Position numbers and translations under genes: made by a program. A stretch of DNA of 22,067 nucleotides from Phanerochaete sordida. Taxonomy: Eukaryota > Basidiomycota > Agaricomycetes > Polyporales > Phanerochaetaceae. The DNA lies in the NCBI GenBank assembly GCA_019973155.2, contig BPQB01000175.1, positions 1 to 22,067 of the forward strand. Reading direction: 5' to 3'. The notes below the pieces were generated by a model that saw only the letters and a list, made by a program, of their open reading frames with translations, was not told the origin of the DNA and searched no databases. Shown here one piece after another: positions 1 through 9,618 of the stretch (its first letter is position 1; each line of letters opens with the position of its first letter).

Positions 1-1
1 C

Positions 2-1043
2 GCCAATCGCTCTGAACACGCGCTGTTCAACAATGTCACCGACGTCCTCCTCGTCGCTTCCGATGGTACGCAAATCCCCGCCAACAAGACGATTCTTGCG
101 CTGGGGTCGCCCGTGTTCGAGAAGGAGCTCGCAGGTCCCCTGGCCTACTCCGACGACATCGCTGGCGAGCGCGGCCTACCCATGCTTCCCGTGCCTTTCG
201 AGCCCCCAATCGTCCGCGATCTGATAGGCTGCTGTCGACCTGGACACTACGAGATTGAGATCACCTCCGCTGACCCCCCGGCTATGCTCCATCTCATCGA
301 CGCGCTCAATATATACGGCATCCGGAGCATCTCCGATGAATTCTTTACGTCCGAGCTTGGTATCTGTGCCGCTGCCGACCACGCTCTCGCGGCCTACGCC
401 GTGGCTCTCACGCACGCCTTGGAAGACGGCATGCGCGTTACTGCGGAGGCTTGCATGAGGTTACCCCTACTGGAACTCATGGTCGTGCTCCCACATACGC
501 TCCAGTACACACCCACGTTCAGAGCACGCGAGCGAGGCCGACTGTACGCCTTCTGGATCGCCCGCAGTGACGCTCTTCAAGCCCTCCTGATGTCCGACGG
601 GGCCACAGCGCTGCCTTGGCTTACGGATCCCAACTACGTGTTCTTCAAGTGCAACCACGACAACCTCAATACGCGCAGACTGCCCATTTACGACAAGCGC
701 GAAGTTGTCATGTCCCCGAAGTGGTTCCACGATCTGTGCCGAGAGTTGCGCAAAGCTCTCGAGGCTAAGCCCGTGGCGGACACGATTCGAAAGTTCGCCA
801 TCCCGGACAAGATACGGACACGGTTCTGCCCGAAGTGCGGAGAGGATAAAACCATGCGTGCCCTTAAGGAACTGCTATCCCGTCTGACAGACAGGGCTGA
901 GGCTTTACGTTACACCGTAGGTGGCCGTTCATTGTACAATCGAGGCGCTGTATTGACCGGCGCTCTCGTAGGTCCTCATCGACACGTCGTTCCCCGAACG
1001 TCTGGAGAGGCTTTTGGCAGCGCGGGAGAAGGCGGCGCCATGA
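2..1043 (+). CDS. BTB/POZ domain protein, 5' end outside window
   Basis: The frame is open from the first bases of the window, so the N-terminus is missing. The opening region (DVLLVASDGTQIPANKTIL, then SPVFEKEL) has the typical start of a BTB/POZ domain: a D-V/I-x-L-x-x-x-DG strand followed by the K-x-x-L-A-x-x-S-x-x-F helix. BTB domains mediate dimerisation and often recruit cullin-3 ligases; agaricomycetes have many of unknown function. About 220 further residues are helical and unrecognised, with a CPKCGED motif near residue 277 of the visible part. The uninterrupted frame runs to 1114 but ends in an implausible Ser/Ile tail. A GTAGGT..CGTAG intron at 917-971 (55 bp, phase 0) instead gives an ending VLIDTSFPERLERLL.. 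with a stop at 1041-1043. Visible product about 328 aa in two exons (2-916, 972-1043). Confidence 0.8.
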
Positions 1044-2282
1044 AGCGGACTCCTTCGTCATTGTCTTCATCGTCCTCCTTAGCCTTGTTCATCATCATCA
1101 TCCCAGGAACATGAACCACGGACTTCTTCATCACTTAACTCGAGACCTAAACTGTTGTGTAATTCATGTATCACTTTTTGGACGATTGTAGAGATGTGTA
1201 TGTTCTGTAAAGTACCAGCCCATGTGATCCATACGACCCCACGACGTCTACATAAGCGTACGCTGTGCCAGGTTATGCATGAACAAGTTCGCGGATAAGG
1301 GGCCTGGCTATCGGCGGTGGGTTCGCCTACAGCGATCGCGTATCAAGATGTGTGGTCAAGCCTCCACTATGGGTAAGCGTGCATCGTCGTACAACAAACG
1401 AACAGCCTCTACATCTGCGTGGTCGGTAGTCCGCCCGGTCCAGCAAGATCTTCGGTCGCAGAACATCGGCTTTGTAATTTTTACGTCGTGCGACCGCATG
1501 CATACATCCGCAGAGTACTACATCCGAGGGCGTAGCAGGAGTAGGCAAATGCAGCGACGATATCGCGCAGCACCCGACGACCGCGTGTCTACTGTGCATC
1601 GAAGTACAGAGTCAGCGACAGTGTTGAACAATAGCTCACGGGAACGTACTGGAAGTACTGGACGTTCCCGTAGACCGAGCCGACGCTCACATGCCCCCAT
1701 GCTTATGAAACGCCTCTGTCGTTCCGAAGCTCCCAGATTGATGCGCTCCTCTGGTGATCCACATGAAGAATGCGGCCCGGATTTCGATAGGTCTTGTGAG
1801 CGCGCCGATAGTCTGCTCGTCGCATATTGAGCGGGTAGAAGTTCAAGCGTTCGTTGGTGAGGGCGGTTGAGGCGATTGAGGCGAGCGTAGTGAGCGAGCG
1901 TGCAGGGCCTTCGACTGTTGGCTTGGCGGATCCGTGAGGCATAGACTGGGGCCCAGTGGGATGGGAACGAAGTCGATGCCGGACGCCTATGTCGTCCAGT
2001 GGGGAAGCGTGCATGTACTATTTGATTCGGGGCTTTTGCGTGAGCAGTTACGGGTAAGGTAGATGCCGGACTGACGCACCTCGCACTTCTGGCTGAGCGA
2101 CAGACAGGAAAGAACCTCCGGGATTAGTCTTGCAGACGTAGAAAAGTCTGAATATATTACAATCATTTGATAGAGCGTAGAGGCACACCTGCATTACTGT
2201 TCCCGCCTCTGAAACCCCTGCACTCTGCGGTTCACCGTCAATGCCCGGGGTAGCCCGTCTCTTCTAGTGCCTCGTTCACCAG
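1044..2282. other. 3' UTR of BTB gene, then sequence with no supported gene
   Basis: The first 200 bases are AT-richer, with TGTAATTCATGTATC and TGTATGTTCTGTAAAG words, and fit a fungal 3' UTR and polyadenylation zone for the BTB gene. The rest (about 1250-2282) holds a 183-codon frame on the plus strand at 1279-1830 and a 103-codon frame on the minus strand at 1703-2014. The first is rich in Arg, Ser and His with no family signature. I could not chain either into a spliced gene with convincing junctions. It may be a decayed gene or simply intergenic DNA. Confidence 0.4.
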
Positions 2283-2460
2283 TCTTGGCAACACACGAGA
2301 GAAAAAATGGAACCGATGCTTGCCTGACCGAGAGGCCGCTGCGTCCGCGGAAGAGGCCCGTGCGCTATCCCGATCCCGATTTGAAATACCGGACAAGACG
2401 GTATTGGGGACGGATGTCGAGGAGAGATATGGTGGGGCGGTCTCCCAAGCCGAAGCCTGA
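2283..2460 (+). pseudogene. Coding-like fragment, unknown protein C-terminus
   Basis: Behind a possible 3' splice site (TTCACCAG at 2275-2282), one frame reads LGNTREKKWNRCLPDREAAA, then an Ala/Glu/Arg helix and an ending RYGGAVSQAEA before a stop at 2458-2460. The composition is protein-like but I recognise no domain, and I find no upstream exon joined by a good donor. A 167-codon frame on the opposite strand (2238-2741) covers the same bases and cannot be excluded as the real one. I treat this as a possible last exon or relic. Confidence 0.2.
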
Positions 2461-3576
2461 CAAGACGGCTGGCCTCTGAGTAAGGGGACGCTTTCAGGAG
2501 TTGTATGCTTACGAGACAAGTTCCAGATGTATCTTTTGTCTGTGCAGGAGACGTCATTATCTATAACGCCCCATATCTGCGTAGCGTTGCGCACCTCGTA
2601 TCTGAACACCTGTGCCATCCATCCCGACATAGCGTACCTTTGAATCGTCCACGGAGGCCTGACTTGTGTAGCACCGTTTGCGCTACATCGGCTTCTATCC
2701 CTGAGAGGATCGTACATAAGCTGATACCGCTCGTTCGACACAAAGGCCGGACAGTGTGGCTGAACGGAGTGACGTCGTCTTACCTCCGCCGCGAGTCATA
2801 TGAGGGCCTGCGGCTCGGCATGTAGAGGATTGCTTTACACAGAATATGGACAGCGCGTCCCGCAGCTCTGCCTAGCGACACATTTTGTAGATGATGAACG
2901 GGGCGAAAGCGAGGAAGCGAAGGCGGCCCGGGTGGTACGCTCTTCGAGTAGGTCCGAACCCTCGCTATTTTGAGGGCTAATTCTGACAGTCTGTCCTTAC
3001 GCACTTTAATTCTCAGTGTCAGAATCGCGACACCAAAGTGCCGCCCGATCCACTCACCGTGAGCAAAGCGACCTGTTTTCAGGACCCGGCCGCGCGAGAC
3101 GAGTTGGAGATACAGGCCAGCCAGGGAATGGACAAAAAGGAGGCCTTTCAACGCCAAGGAAGATGATAGAATTGTAGGGTCTGCGTAGATTGAATGAGGC
3201 CGGAGTAATTGAGGGTGATGAGTGTTGTGGGCGGGCGAAGGTCGCGGTCGGCGCAGGCGGGTAGACAAGCGCCCACCGGCCCTTTTCGGAAGGGCGCATC
3301 ACCGACGACGCCACGACGAGATCGATCGGGTCCGCACGGCGGTTCTTCCCTTCTCCTTGTCCATCGCCCACTCGCCGTGTTCGGCGCCGAGACCCCCGGC
3401 CTGTTTACCAGCATGCATGCAGCCCGTACGTACGCCGTCGTGTCTGGAGTGTATCGCGCGCGATTGCTGACGTCCATGGCACTACAGGCCCACCCCTGCT
3501 TTGGGTTTGGCTGCAAGCCTAAGGTCCGGGAGCCAGAGCGGGACCCAGGCAAGCTCATTACCATCTGGCTGGCACA
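2461..3576. other. No supported gene
   Basis: Overlapping frames of 100-160 codons occur on both strands, for example 2505-2825 (+), 2780-3268 (-) and 3209-3634 (+). None has recognisable motifs and none extends across good splice junctions. The minus frame at 2780-3268 has the most protein-like composition in its second half, but its start is unclear. I see no repeats or RNA genes. Confidence 0.35.
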
Positions 3577-3816
3577 TCAGGCTTCGATGGTTGCTTCAAA
3601 TACTGCCGGAACGCTGATCGAGGATCCTTTGTAGGTCTCCAGTACCACGCTTGGATCTTTCAGCTTTGCGGCGGCATAGCGTCGGACATCGGCACAGCCA
3701 GCCTGCGAATGCCATGCTGAACGAGCATCTCGACCTACCAAGCGGTATCCTCGTAGGTATGCCATGTTCCACCCTATCTCTTTGTAAAACCGGACGCATG
3801 CTCAGCTGTCAGTCAG
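3577..3816 (-). pseudogene. Coding-like fragment, unknown protein C-terminus
   Basis: On the minus strand a single frame is open from just after an in-frame stop near 3816 down to a TGA at 3579-3577. It reads approximately RFYKEIGWNMAYLRGYRLVG, then a stretch containing ADVRRYAAAKLKDPSVV, and ends FEATIEA. The alternation of hydrophobic and charged residues looks like a real domain end, but I cannot name the family. The first ATG is at 3765. No upstream exon could be joined with confidence. It may be a relic of a longer gene. Confidence 0.25.
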
Positions 3817-4211
3817 GCTGAACGCCGCGTGTAGCCCCAATGCGGTCAACACTCTGGCGGGGAGCATAGACGTGCCAGGACAGCAGTCCAGCTACCCGAA
3901 TTATAGCGCCAAGCCATTCGCGAAACTATCGCGCTGATTCATTCCCACAGATGCCAAAGAAGAGGCCGATTATGGACGTAGGACTGGCCATTCTCTCAGC
4001 GAGCTTGCCAACTTGGCTAGTATCGAGTCCAGGTCCCGATCCGCGGTTTAAACCTCAAATTTACGAACCAAACCCTCGCTCAAATCATTGGTGCCGCTCG
4101 GTTGAGTCCTGAGGTAGGCGCATTTAATTCTCGATTCTGCTGCAGGTAGGGCCATGGTGAACCGACTCGGGTGCGTTCGAATTACCGAATCACGATAGCC
4201 AAAGGGTCGTT
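3817..4211. other. No supported gene
   Basis: Mixed-composition sequence between the fragment above and the tentative gene starting at 4212. I see no long frame, repeat or RNA gene here. If the 4212 model is right, this would hold its promoter, but I find no convincing TATA box at the expected distance. Confidence 0.35.
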
Positions 4212-5327
4212 ATGGACGTCGAAATGTGGTACGAATGGAGTGCTTACCCCTTCCAAACGAGTTCCGTACCGTTTTGCTCACCCTATCCCCCAGATATCCC
4301 TCTCCACCACATCGCTCGCGAGAGGCCAAGAACTCTACTTTGCCCGGTGCCTTGCCTATACGCCACGCAAGCCGAACTGTCGAGTTTGCGCGCAGGCCTG
4401 GGCGTTGAGCTGGACTCGACTTGCTGCCGGTGGGCTGCTCGCGGACCACGGTCAGCGGCGCACGTATTGCGGCATCGAAGTCGTTGCTCACCGAGACCCT
4501 GTAGGCACGCTCCCGGGAAGGCAGCAGGCCAAGAATCAAGTTCGCACAACGCGGCTTCGACGGACTGAGCATTTCCAGCGCGCGCGTCTTGCGCATGACC
4601 GCGTTGCCGACGGCAGAGGCTCCGCGCGTAGACGGCCGCCTCCTCGCTTCCCGGACGTCGGAAAATCGTGATTCGACTGCCGGCCTCTGTGCCCTCGGAG
4701 ACGCCCGCAGAAGCAAAGACTCATCATCCCGGCGACGCGCAGGTAGCGCACGCGTCGGACGGCAGTCTCTGCACGTTCGAGGGCGGTTCGACGGCGGAAG
4801 CGGGGAGACCGACGCTCGAAGGCTGCGCCGTCCGCGCGCCGCCTGCGCAAGACTCGGTAAGCACTGGCAGAGACATCGCGCGTACAATATTACTCACCAC
4901 GGTGCGCAGTAGCAGCCGACGTGCGCGTCCCGCCAATGCCTTGGCCGCTGGTCGTCGGAAAACCGAATCTCGACGCCCGGGCCTTAGTGCACGCTGCGCA
5001 AACACAGCGATTGCAGCTTGGACAGCTCGAGGTCAGTACTAGCTACGTGCTCTAAGCGGGGTCGTCTCACTGGGTGGCTTTGACAGCGGCGGGGGGTCGC
5101 GGCCCTCGCTCGCCGATTGGGAAATATTGGCTCTCGACGCGCAGGCGGTGCGCGGGTATTTGGATACGTAGGGCAGCGTCAGCCAAGCCTCAGAGAGTGG
5201 CCATGGTGCGCGCTCAATGCTCATGTTTAGGAGAATCGCACTAACCGAGTATCTCCTGCGGCAGCGGCGCCGCTCATCAGGCGCGGAAACTTCGGCTTCC
5301 ACTCGCGAACCTCGGGCAGGGACCTGA
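4212..5327 (+). CDS. Tentative six-exon hypothetical protein
   Basis: A phase-consistent chain can be built from exons 4212-4429, 4525-4585, 4632-4856, 4988-5031, 5087-5167 and 5231-5327, giving 241 aa. All introns start GT and end AG; the best are 5032-5086 (GTCAGT..GACAG) and 5168-5230 (GTAGGG..TTTAG), while 4586-4631 has a weak GTCTTG donor. The predicted protein starts MDVEMWYEWSAYPFQ, has GRRKIVIRLPA in the middle, and ends with a helical LADWEILALDAQAVRGYLDT segment followed by a basic ALTEYLLRQRRR tail, which could be a nuclear-localisation patch. No known domain was recognised. A 225-codon antisense frame (4210-4887) competes for the first half. The last two exons are the most believable part. 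Confidence 0.28.
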
Positions 5328-6182
5328 GCGCCGCGCAGGAGGCCAGCGACGACCTAGAATGTGCACATGCAATGCACGTATTGTGTACGCGTTGGCAGGA
5401 CCCTCGCGCGGCACGCACTGCGACACCGCTCGTCGGATGGCGAAACCTTGTATGTTGGTCCCAGGGCGTTCCGCAGCCCCTTGGCGGCGGCGGGAACGGT
5501 TAGCGGCGTCACGAAATGAAAGCCAACTGCGTAAGTACTGCTCTGCTATGGGAAACGTCTCGCTGACCGGCTGTTTTCTGTAGTCGCGGCTTCCTCGAAT
5601 GTCAACGCACGCACCTTGCGCGAGCCACTAGACGGCGCACCATGTCAGTACAGACTAAGAAAGCATACCAACCATGTACTTACCTCGATCATGTTTCCAG
5701 AATCCGAGCGCGGCTCTTGTCGAGTCCCTTCTCGCTGGACGACGTGATCTTGGATTCTCGACGCCCAGACTTCACGCGCGTACCTACCAAGAGGCTATCA
5801 ACAAGATCAGCACGTATCCGGAATCCGCACGAACCACGCCCTTATGTCTCTTGCTGCGATATCTTGTTTGTATCTTAATTGGTGCCTCTAGTCTGCTTCC
5901 CTGACCTATAGCCTTTGCCAGCGCAGTTTTTTCGTGAACGGCCGGTAGCAGCCTGGCAGGACCCCGGAAACCCTTTTACGTGACGCTCGCGATTATAGCA
6001 AGAATTTCGGACGTTAGAACGCTGTACAGACCCGGAGTCCTGACGGCGTTCGGCAGGTCGACCTTCGTCCACGGCCGGTCTCGCGCAAGGCTAAGGCCAT
6101 AACGGTATGCATCATGTTTCACGCGTACGTGTGGCACGTAGGAATGGTCGTTCATTGACGTATGAATGTTTGAGCAGTTTCC
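5328..6182. other. Unresolved region with intron-like signals
   Basis: A textbook intron shape occurs at about 5531-5583 (GTAAGTACT..GCTGACC..TTTTCTGTAG). Another lies at about 5642-5698 (GTCAGT..TTTCCAG) and precedes a protein-like stretch, NPSAALVESLLAGRRDL. The two introns cannot be used together without creating a stop at the second junction, so this is either a broken gene or my splicing is wrong. Near 5928-5984 is a short motif also present inside the transposon (see repeat entry). Confidence 0.3.
5928..5984 (+). repeat. Short dispersed repeat, copy outside the transposon
   Basis: This stretch shares an exact 15-mer, AGGACCCCGGAAACC (5958-5972), and similar flanks with 16722-16780: TAGCAGC upstream and TTTTAC.GTGAC downstream in both. 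The two copies also agree in translation in the same frame, around R-x-x-AA-x-x-DPGN followed by a stop. I do not recognise the parent element. Confidence 0.45.
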
Positions 6183-6667
6183 TCAGTCTGCTTTGCGCCG
6201 AAGCTACAAATGGTCGGGCGTGAACGGTTCGTCTCACCATACACTTCACAAACGCATCTTACATATCGCTCCAGAAATTGCTTCTGCACCTGGGAGATTG
6301 TCGGCGACAAGGCGCGCTTCGTGTCAATGTATGCTTGTAGGAACGTGAAGATCGCACTCCCGCGGCGGCATCTCTGTCATATGATCTGTACAGGTCCCAG
6401 GCGAGACCAAGGAAATGATTTGAGGACGCAAGAAATCGATCGAACGCCGGCGAGTGCGGCAAAGCTTGGTTGGTCGCCGTAGTGACTCGACTGGCTGAAA
6501 CTGATGGAGACTGATCTAGGAGAACCCTTCGAGCCACACTCTTTTTGGCACCTCTGGCGGCCAAGCAAGGTATCCATCTCGCGCTGCCCGTCTAGCACAA
6601 GACCGAGGATCTGTAAACCCCAGTATCCCCGGTTAGCTGCGAGATCTGGTGCGTACCGCTTGCACAT
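6183..6667 (-). CDS. Tentative three-exon small hypothetical protein
   Basis: Minus-strand exons 6667-6428, 6373-6263 and 6203-6183 join in phase 0 to give 123 aa. The second intron (6262-6204, 59 bp) is very good: GTAAGA donor, CCCGAC branch-like word and CATTTGTAG acceptor. The first (6427-6374, 54 bp) has a weaker GTCCTC donor. The most protein-like part is exon 2, with FTFLQAYIDTKRALSPTISQ followed by VQKQFLERY, a helical segment; the protein then ends LRRKAD. No family recognised. The first exon overlaps a competing frame on the same strand (to 6564), so the 5' half is uncertain while the last two exons are reasonable. Confidence 0.32.
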
Positions 6668-7534
6668 TCATGTCCAGCTGCTCTGACGAACGCTGCAGAC
6701 GGAGGGTGGTATTGACGCATTTGAGCACTCGCTATCCTATTATGCGAACGGTACGCCTTCGTCATGGTCTCTTGGAGGCGCAATATGTGCTGATTGTTAA
6801 AGACAGGATGGATATTGGTTCGCTGGATCGCCCTTCATACCTCAGCCAACAGTATACATCATCACCCTACAAGCCTTGCCTTCCTTTGGCCAAAGTTCCT
6901 CCCTCCGATGTCCTATCTAACGAGATTGTGGAGCACATTGAAGCTCGTCTGCGACGTCCCAGAGCCACGAACCTGGTGCTGTCCCTCTGATCGCGGCGAT
7001 ACGCTTTGGGCTTCGTGGAGTCGGTCGCTCAGGCGAAGGTTGGAGTTCGAGCTTGCACGCCAAGGCCCGACCGCAGGGAGTCTATCTTCGGAATCGCTGC
7101 ACGGCTGAAGAGCAGCCTTTGCAAGCTTGGTTGGCCCACGTACACGACGCAGTCGGGCTGTGTGTCTCCGTAACGTGCGCGCCGAGGCTGGCTGGCCCGA
7201 GCCGAAAAGGGCTACGCGTGCCACGCAGGCTCTCATCGGCCGGACACATTATTCCACGGTCTATTTGTTTGAACAGGCTTCAGAGGTGCAATCCATAGTC
7301 TCAAGCTTTTCTCTTGTGCGCAGCTGAACGTGTACGGATCGGATGGACGTACGCAATAGACGCCGGATCTGGTTCGCTTTCGGCGACGTCGGCGAGTGCG
7401 TTCCTTACCTCCCGACTTCCACCACCATCCACAGAACCGACGCACTGCGACACCCGCATACGACTGGACTCGTCTGCTCCTTGCATCCATCTCTCCTTCT
7501 TGACATCGCGCCTGTCACTCTCCTTCCGCTCAGT
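6668..7534. other. No supported gene
   Basis: Several frames of 60-113 codons overlap here: 6649-6990 and 6794-7108 on the plus strand, 6913-7236 on the minus strand. The end of the first contains SNEIVEHIEARLRR, faintly reminiscent of an F-box helix but too short to call. The last 60-70 bases before 7535 are pyrimidine-rich (CTCCTTGCATCCATCTCTCC), as expected for the leader of the next gene. Confidence 0.3.
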
Positions 7535-8497
7535 ATGGCTGAGTACCGCCGCCGCAGCGTTCCTCGCATGGTCGAAAAGCGACTCACGGCGACGATAAAC
7601 AGCCCCGAGTACATTGCGAAAGTCCAGAGCCGCGAAATACCCTCTACTCAACACTCGTGGCCCTTGATTGCCACACGGTCGAAAGTGGAGAATGAGCGGC
7701 GGCGATGGGTGATGTCGAGCGTGATAATCGGGCCGATTGCTCAGTTCTTGAAGAATGAGGTACTTGGTCCTCGAGGCACCGCTCATATTTGCTCGGTGCG
7801 CATAGATCTCCGCTACTGTCATGTTTCGGCTGTCAGTACTGACACTCTCTTGCTGCATAGGAGATACTCAATCCGCTCAAGTCGAAGAAGGTACTTGCGG
7901 GGATCGCCAGAGCGATAACCTTGCCGGCCCCTACTCCCCCCAGTCGCCGACAGCAACAGTGGGCCGCTAATTCAGCTGGCGTCCTCAGCAAAGTTCCACC
8001 GCCTGAGGCAGCACCGGTTCATCCCACCACCGACCAGTTTGGCGCTCTCCTATACGCATGCAGAGAAAAGGGCGGCAACGCGGTGTTCGCTAAATACATA
8101 CAGTTCCTGTATGGCGATCTCATCCGCGAGGCATATCATGTTGTCTGGGCCAAGTACGTCCGTGTTTCTCGCAGCATGCCTCATCGCTGACAGGGCGTTT
8201 GACGTTCACCAGCATCAACGTAGGCAGGATTCCGGAGGGCCCGGTTTCTACCATGGGCACCATGAGAATCTCGCCGCATGGGCAGAAGAAGAACACACAT
8301 CGGAGCACCGGTACCCGGGGTGTAGAAGGGGCCACGAAAGGCTACAAGAATGCGACGTACAAGGGTTCTGCTCGTCGTGGTCAGTATCTGCTCAGGTGTT
8401 TATCGCATAGAGCTGATGATTCCTCGTAGCTGGGGTTCCGAAAAACGGGGCACCTCGTAGACGATCTTCCAGGATCGCCGCCCTCTTCGGACGCTAA
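7535..8497 (+). CDS. Hypothetical basic protein, four exons
   Basis: Exons 7535-7759, 7861-8153, 8213-8379 and 8430-8497 join with matching phases to 250 aa. Donors are GTACTT, GTACGT and GTCAGT; acceptors are GCATAG, TTCACCAG and CTCGTAG. The ATG lies in a CAGTATGGC context behind a CT-rich leader. The protein starts MAEYRRRSVPRMVEKRL, has a helical middle (TTDQFGALLYACREKG, then FAKYIQFLYGDLIREAY) and a Lys/Arg/Gly-rich tail ending PRRRSSRIAALFGR, which could bind nucleic acid or target the nucleus. I recognise no family. Downstream AT-rich sequence with TTGTAT words suits a 3' UTR. A 185-codon antisense frame (7301-7858) lies in codon register with exon 1 and is probably its shadow, though it is the main alternative. 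Confidence 0.5.
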
Positions 8498-8810
8498 ACG
8501 AGACTTATGATCCGCACGACAGGTGTGTTTTCTTACGCTACCTACGGTAGCACGGTCTAAACTAGTCTCAGCGCGATCTGTTGCAGGTTCTGCACCTGAC
8601 CACGAACATTTCTCCGATATTGTTTTGTATTTCTACGGATTTATGTAGCCGTATTGTGTTGTATACTTTGTACAGGCCTTCCGCACCCTACAACTCGTCC
8701 CCGGGATTTCGTTCCAGCAATCTTGTATCACCTTGTATCGTTGTACTGTAGACTCAATTTTGTAGCGTTGGAACGTAGCTGGCTGGATTTATACATCTCG
8801 TTCCGTGTAC
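8498..8810. other. Convergent intergenic / shared 3' UTR region
   Basis: This gap between two genes that point at each other is AT-richer than its surroundings. It contains TTTTGTATTTC, TGTAGCCGTATTGTG and TTGTATACTTTGTAC, typical of fungal 3' ends. No coding frame of interest. Its character supports both neighbouring gene models. Confidence 0.45.
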
Positions 8811-9290
8811 TCAGCAACGAGCGAGATTACCCATCGACGGGGTAGCCACCTTCGCACGAAACATGCCCTGGGTGGTCTGAAGCGGCGTCCTGCAGCACAC
8901 CAATGAGCACAGAGCCGACGGCGCGTGATGCAGCAGCGGCTTACCTCGACGCACGATGGTGCCGCCGGTCGCATACGCGCTCCGGGGAAAGCTGTCGCCA
9001 TAACCAGGCCGTGACGAAGTCGAGCGCGATATGGTCGAACGCGCTCTGGTGCGGCATCCAGCTCACAGACGCGAACGCGTCGACCGTGCTACGAAAACCT
9101 ACGTGACTCATCTGCTTCTCCAATAGTGCTGTTCAGGCCAGTCGTGCGCCCCGCCGCTGGTCGTCAAAGCTTTACATCCGCCCTAGTAGCCGACAGGCTA
9201 CAAGCGTACGCACGGCCGTGCGCCGCTGCAGCGCCAAGGTCAGACGCGTCGGAGCGTGCAGCAATCGCGTCGGGGCGGCAGCGCGACGAC
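8811..9290 (-). pseudogene. 3' part of a host gene interrupted by the transposon
   Basis: On the minus strand, exons 9290-9176, 9111-8945 and 8889-8811 (TGA at 8813-8811) are joined by two good introns: 9175-9112 (GTAAAG..GAAGCAG) and 8944-8890 (GTAAGC..GTGCTGCAG). The protein part reads SSSRCRPDAIAARSDASDLG, later MSHVGFRSTVDAFASVSWMP and HIALDFVTAWLWRQL, and ends FRAKVATPSMGNLARC. I do not recognise the domain. The upstream exon sequence stops at the transposon terminus (9293) and resumes at 21908 on the other side. The gene must therefore be split in this allele, unless the element is spliced or excised. Reading continues into the element only as a short chimeric frame starting at 9397. 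Confidence 0.5.
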
Positions 9291-9292
9291 GA

Positions 9293-9307
9293 TGTCAGAA
9301 AAAAATC
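9293..9307 (+). repeat. Left terminal inverted repeat of the large element
   Basis: TGTCAG followed by seven A and TC. It matches the right end at 11 of the first 14 positions. The preceding bases are GA, as are those after the right end. Confidence 0.65.
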
Positions 9308-9313
9308 TAAACG

Positions 9314-9618
9314 CTCATGATAGGGACCGATCATGAAGGGCTCAACGAAGCGCTCAAGATGTGCTCGCGCGGCATCTGATTGCTCAAGAGTGATCAAGAT
9401 GTGAGTTATCAGTCTCTTGCTTAATCAGGACGTGCCTTCCCGCACTCACGCCTCTAGCACCACGCTGTTCACTTGCTACCACCTCCACTTTTCCCCCCTC
9501 ACATTGTGTACATAGTATCTCGTCGCTGAAGCTCTCCGACGTATCTAAAACAACCCAAATTGTGTTAATACCCGCAGCGTGAGTAGAACGCTAGGGTTTA
9601 AACGCGTAATGGAACTTA
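9314..9618. promoter_or_regulatory. Left subterminal region of the transposon
   Basis: The first 90 bases carry CTCATGA, GATCATGA, GGCTCAACG, CGCTCAAG, GCTCAAG and GATCAAG in close succession; the same words recur at the right end. This is the expected place for transposase binding. The following 200 bases are pyrimidine-rich then AT-rich with no coding frame; before the nested insertion they probably held the transposase promoter. Confidence 0.45.

Noticed and set aside
1279..1830. 183-codon plus-strand frame
   Set aside because: Arg/Ser-rich, no motif, no splice partners, overlapped by antisense frames; likely chance.
5642..5878. 78-codon frame with MSVQTKKAYQPC start
   Set aside because: Its first third looks like an intron (GTCAGT..TTTCCAG), and the neighbouring frame after the acceptor is more protein-like.
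7301..7858. 185-codon minus-strand frame
   Set aside because: In codon register with exon 1 of the plus-strand model, whose splice sites and start context are better; kept as the main alternative.
9164..9397. 77-codon minus-strand frame across the left transposon end
   Set aside because: A chimera of transposon terminus and host exon; only the part left of 9293 belongs to the host gene.
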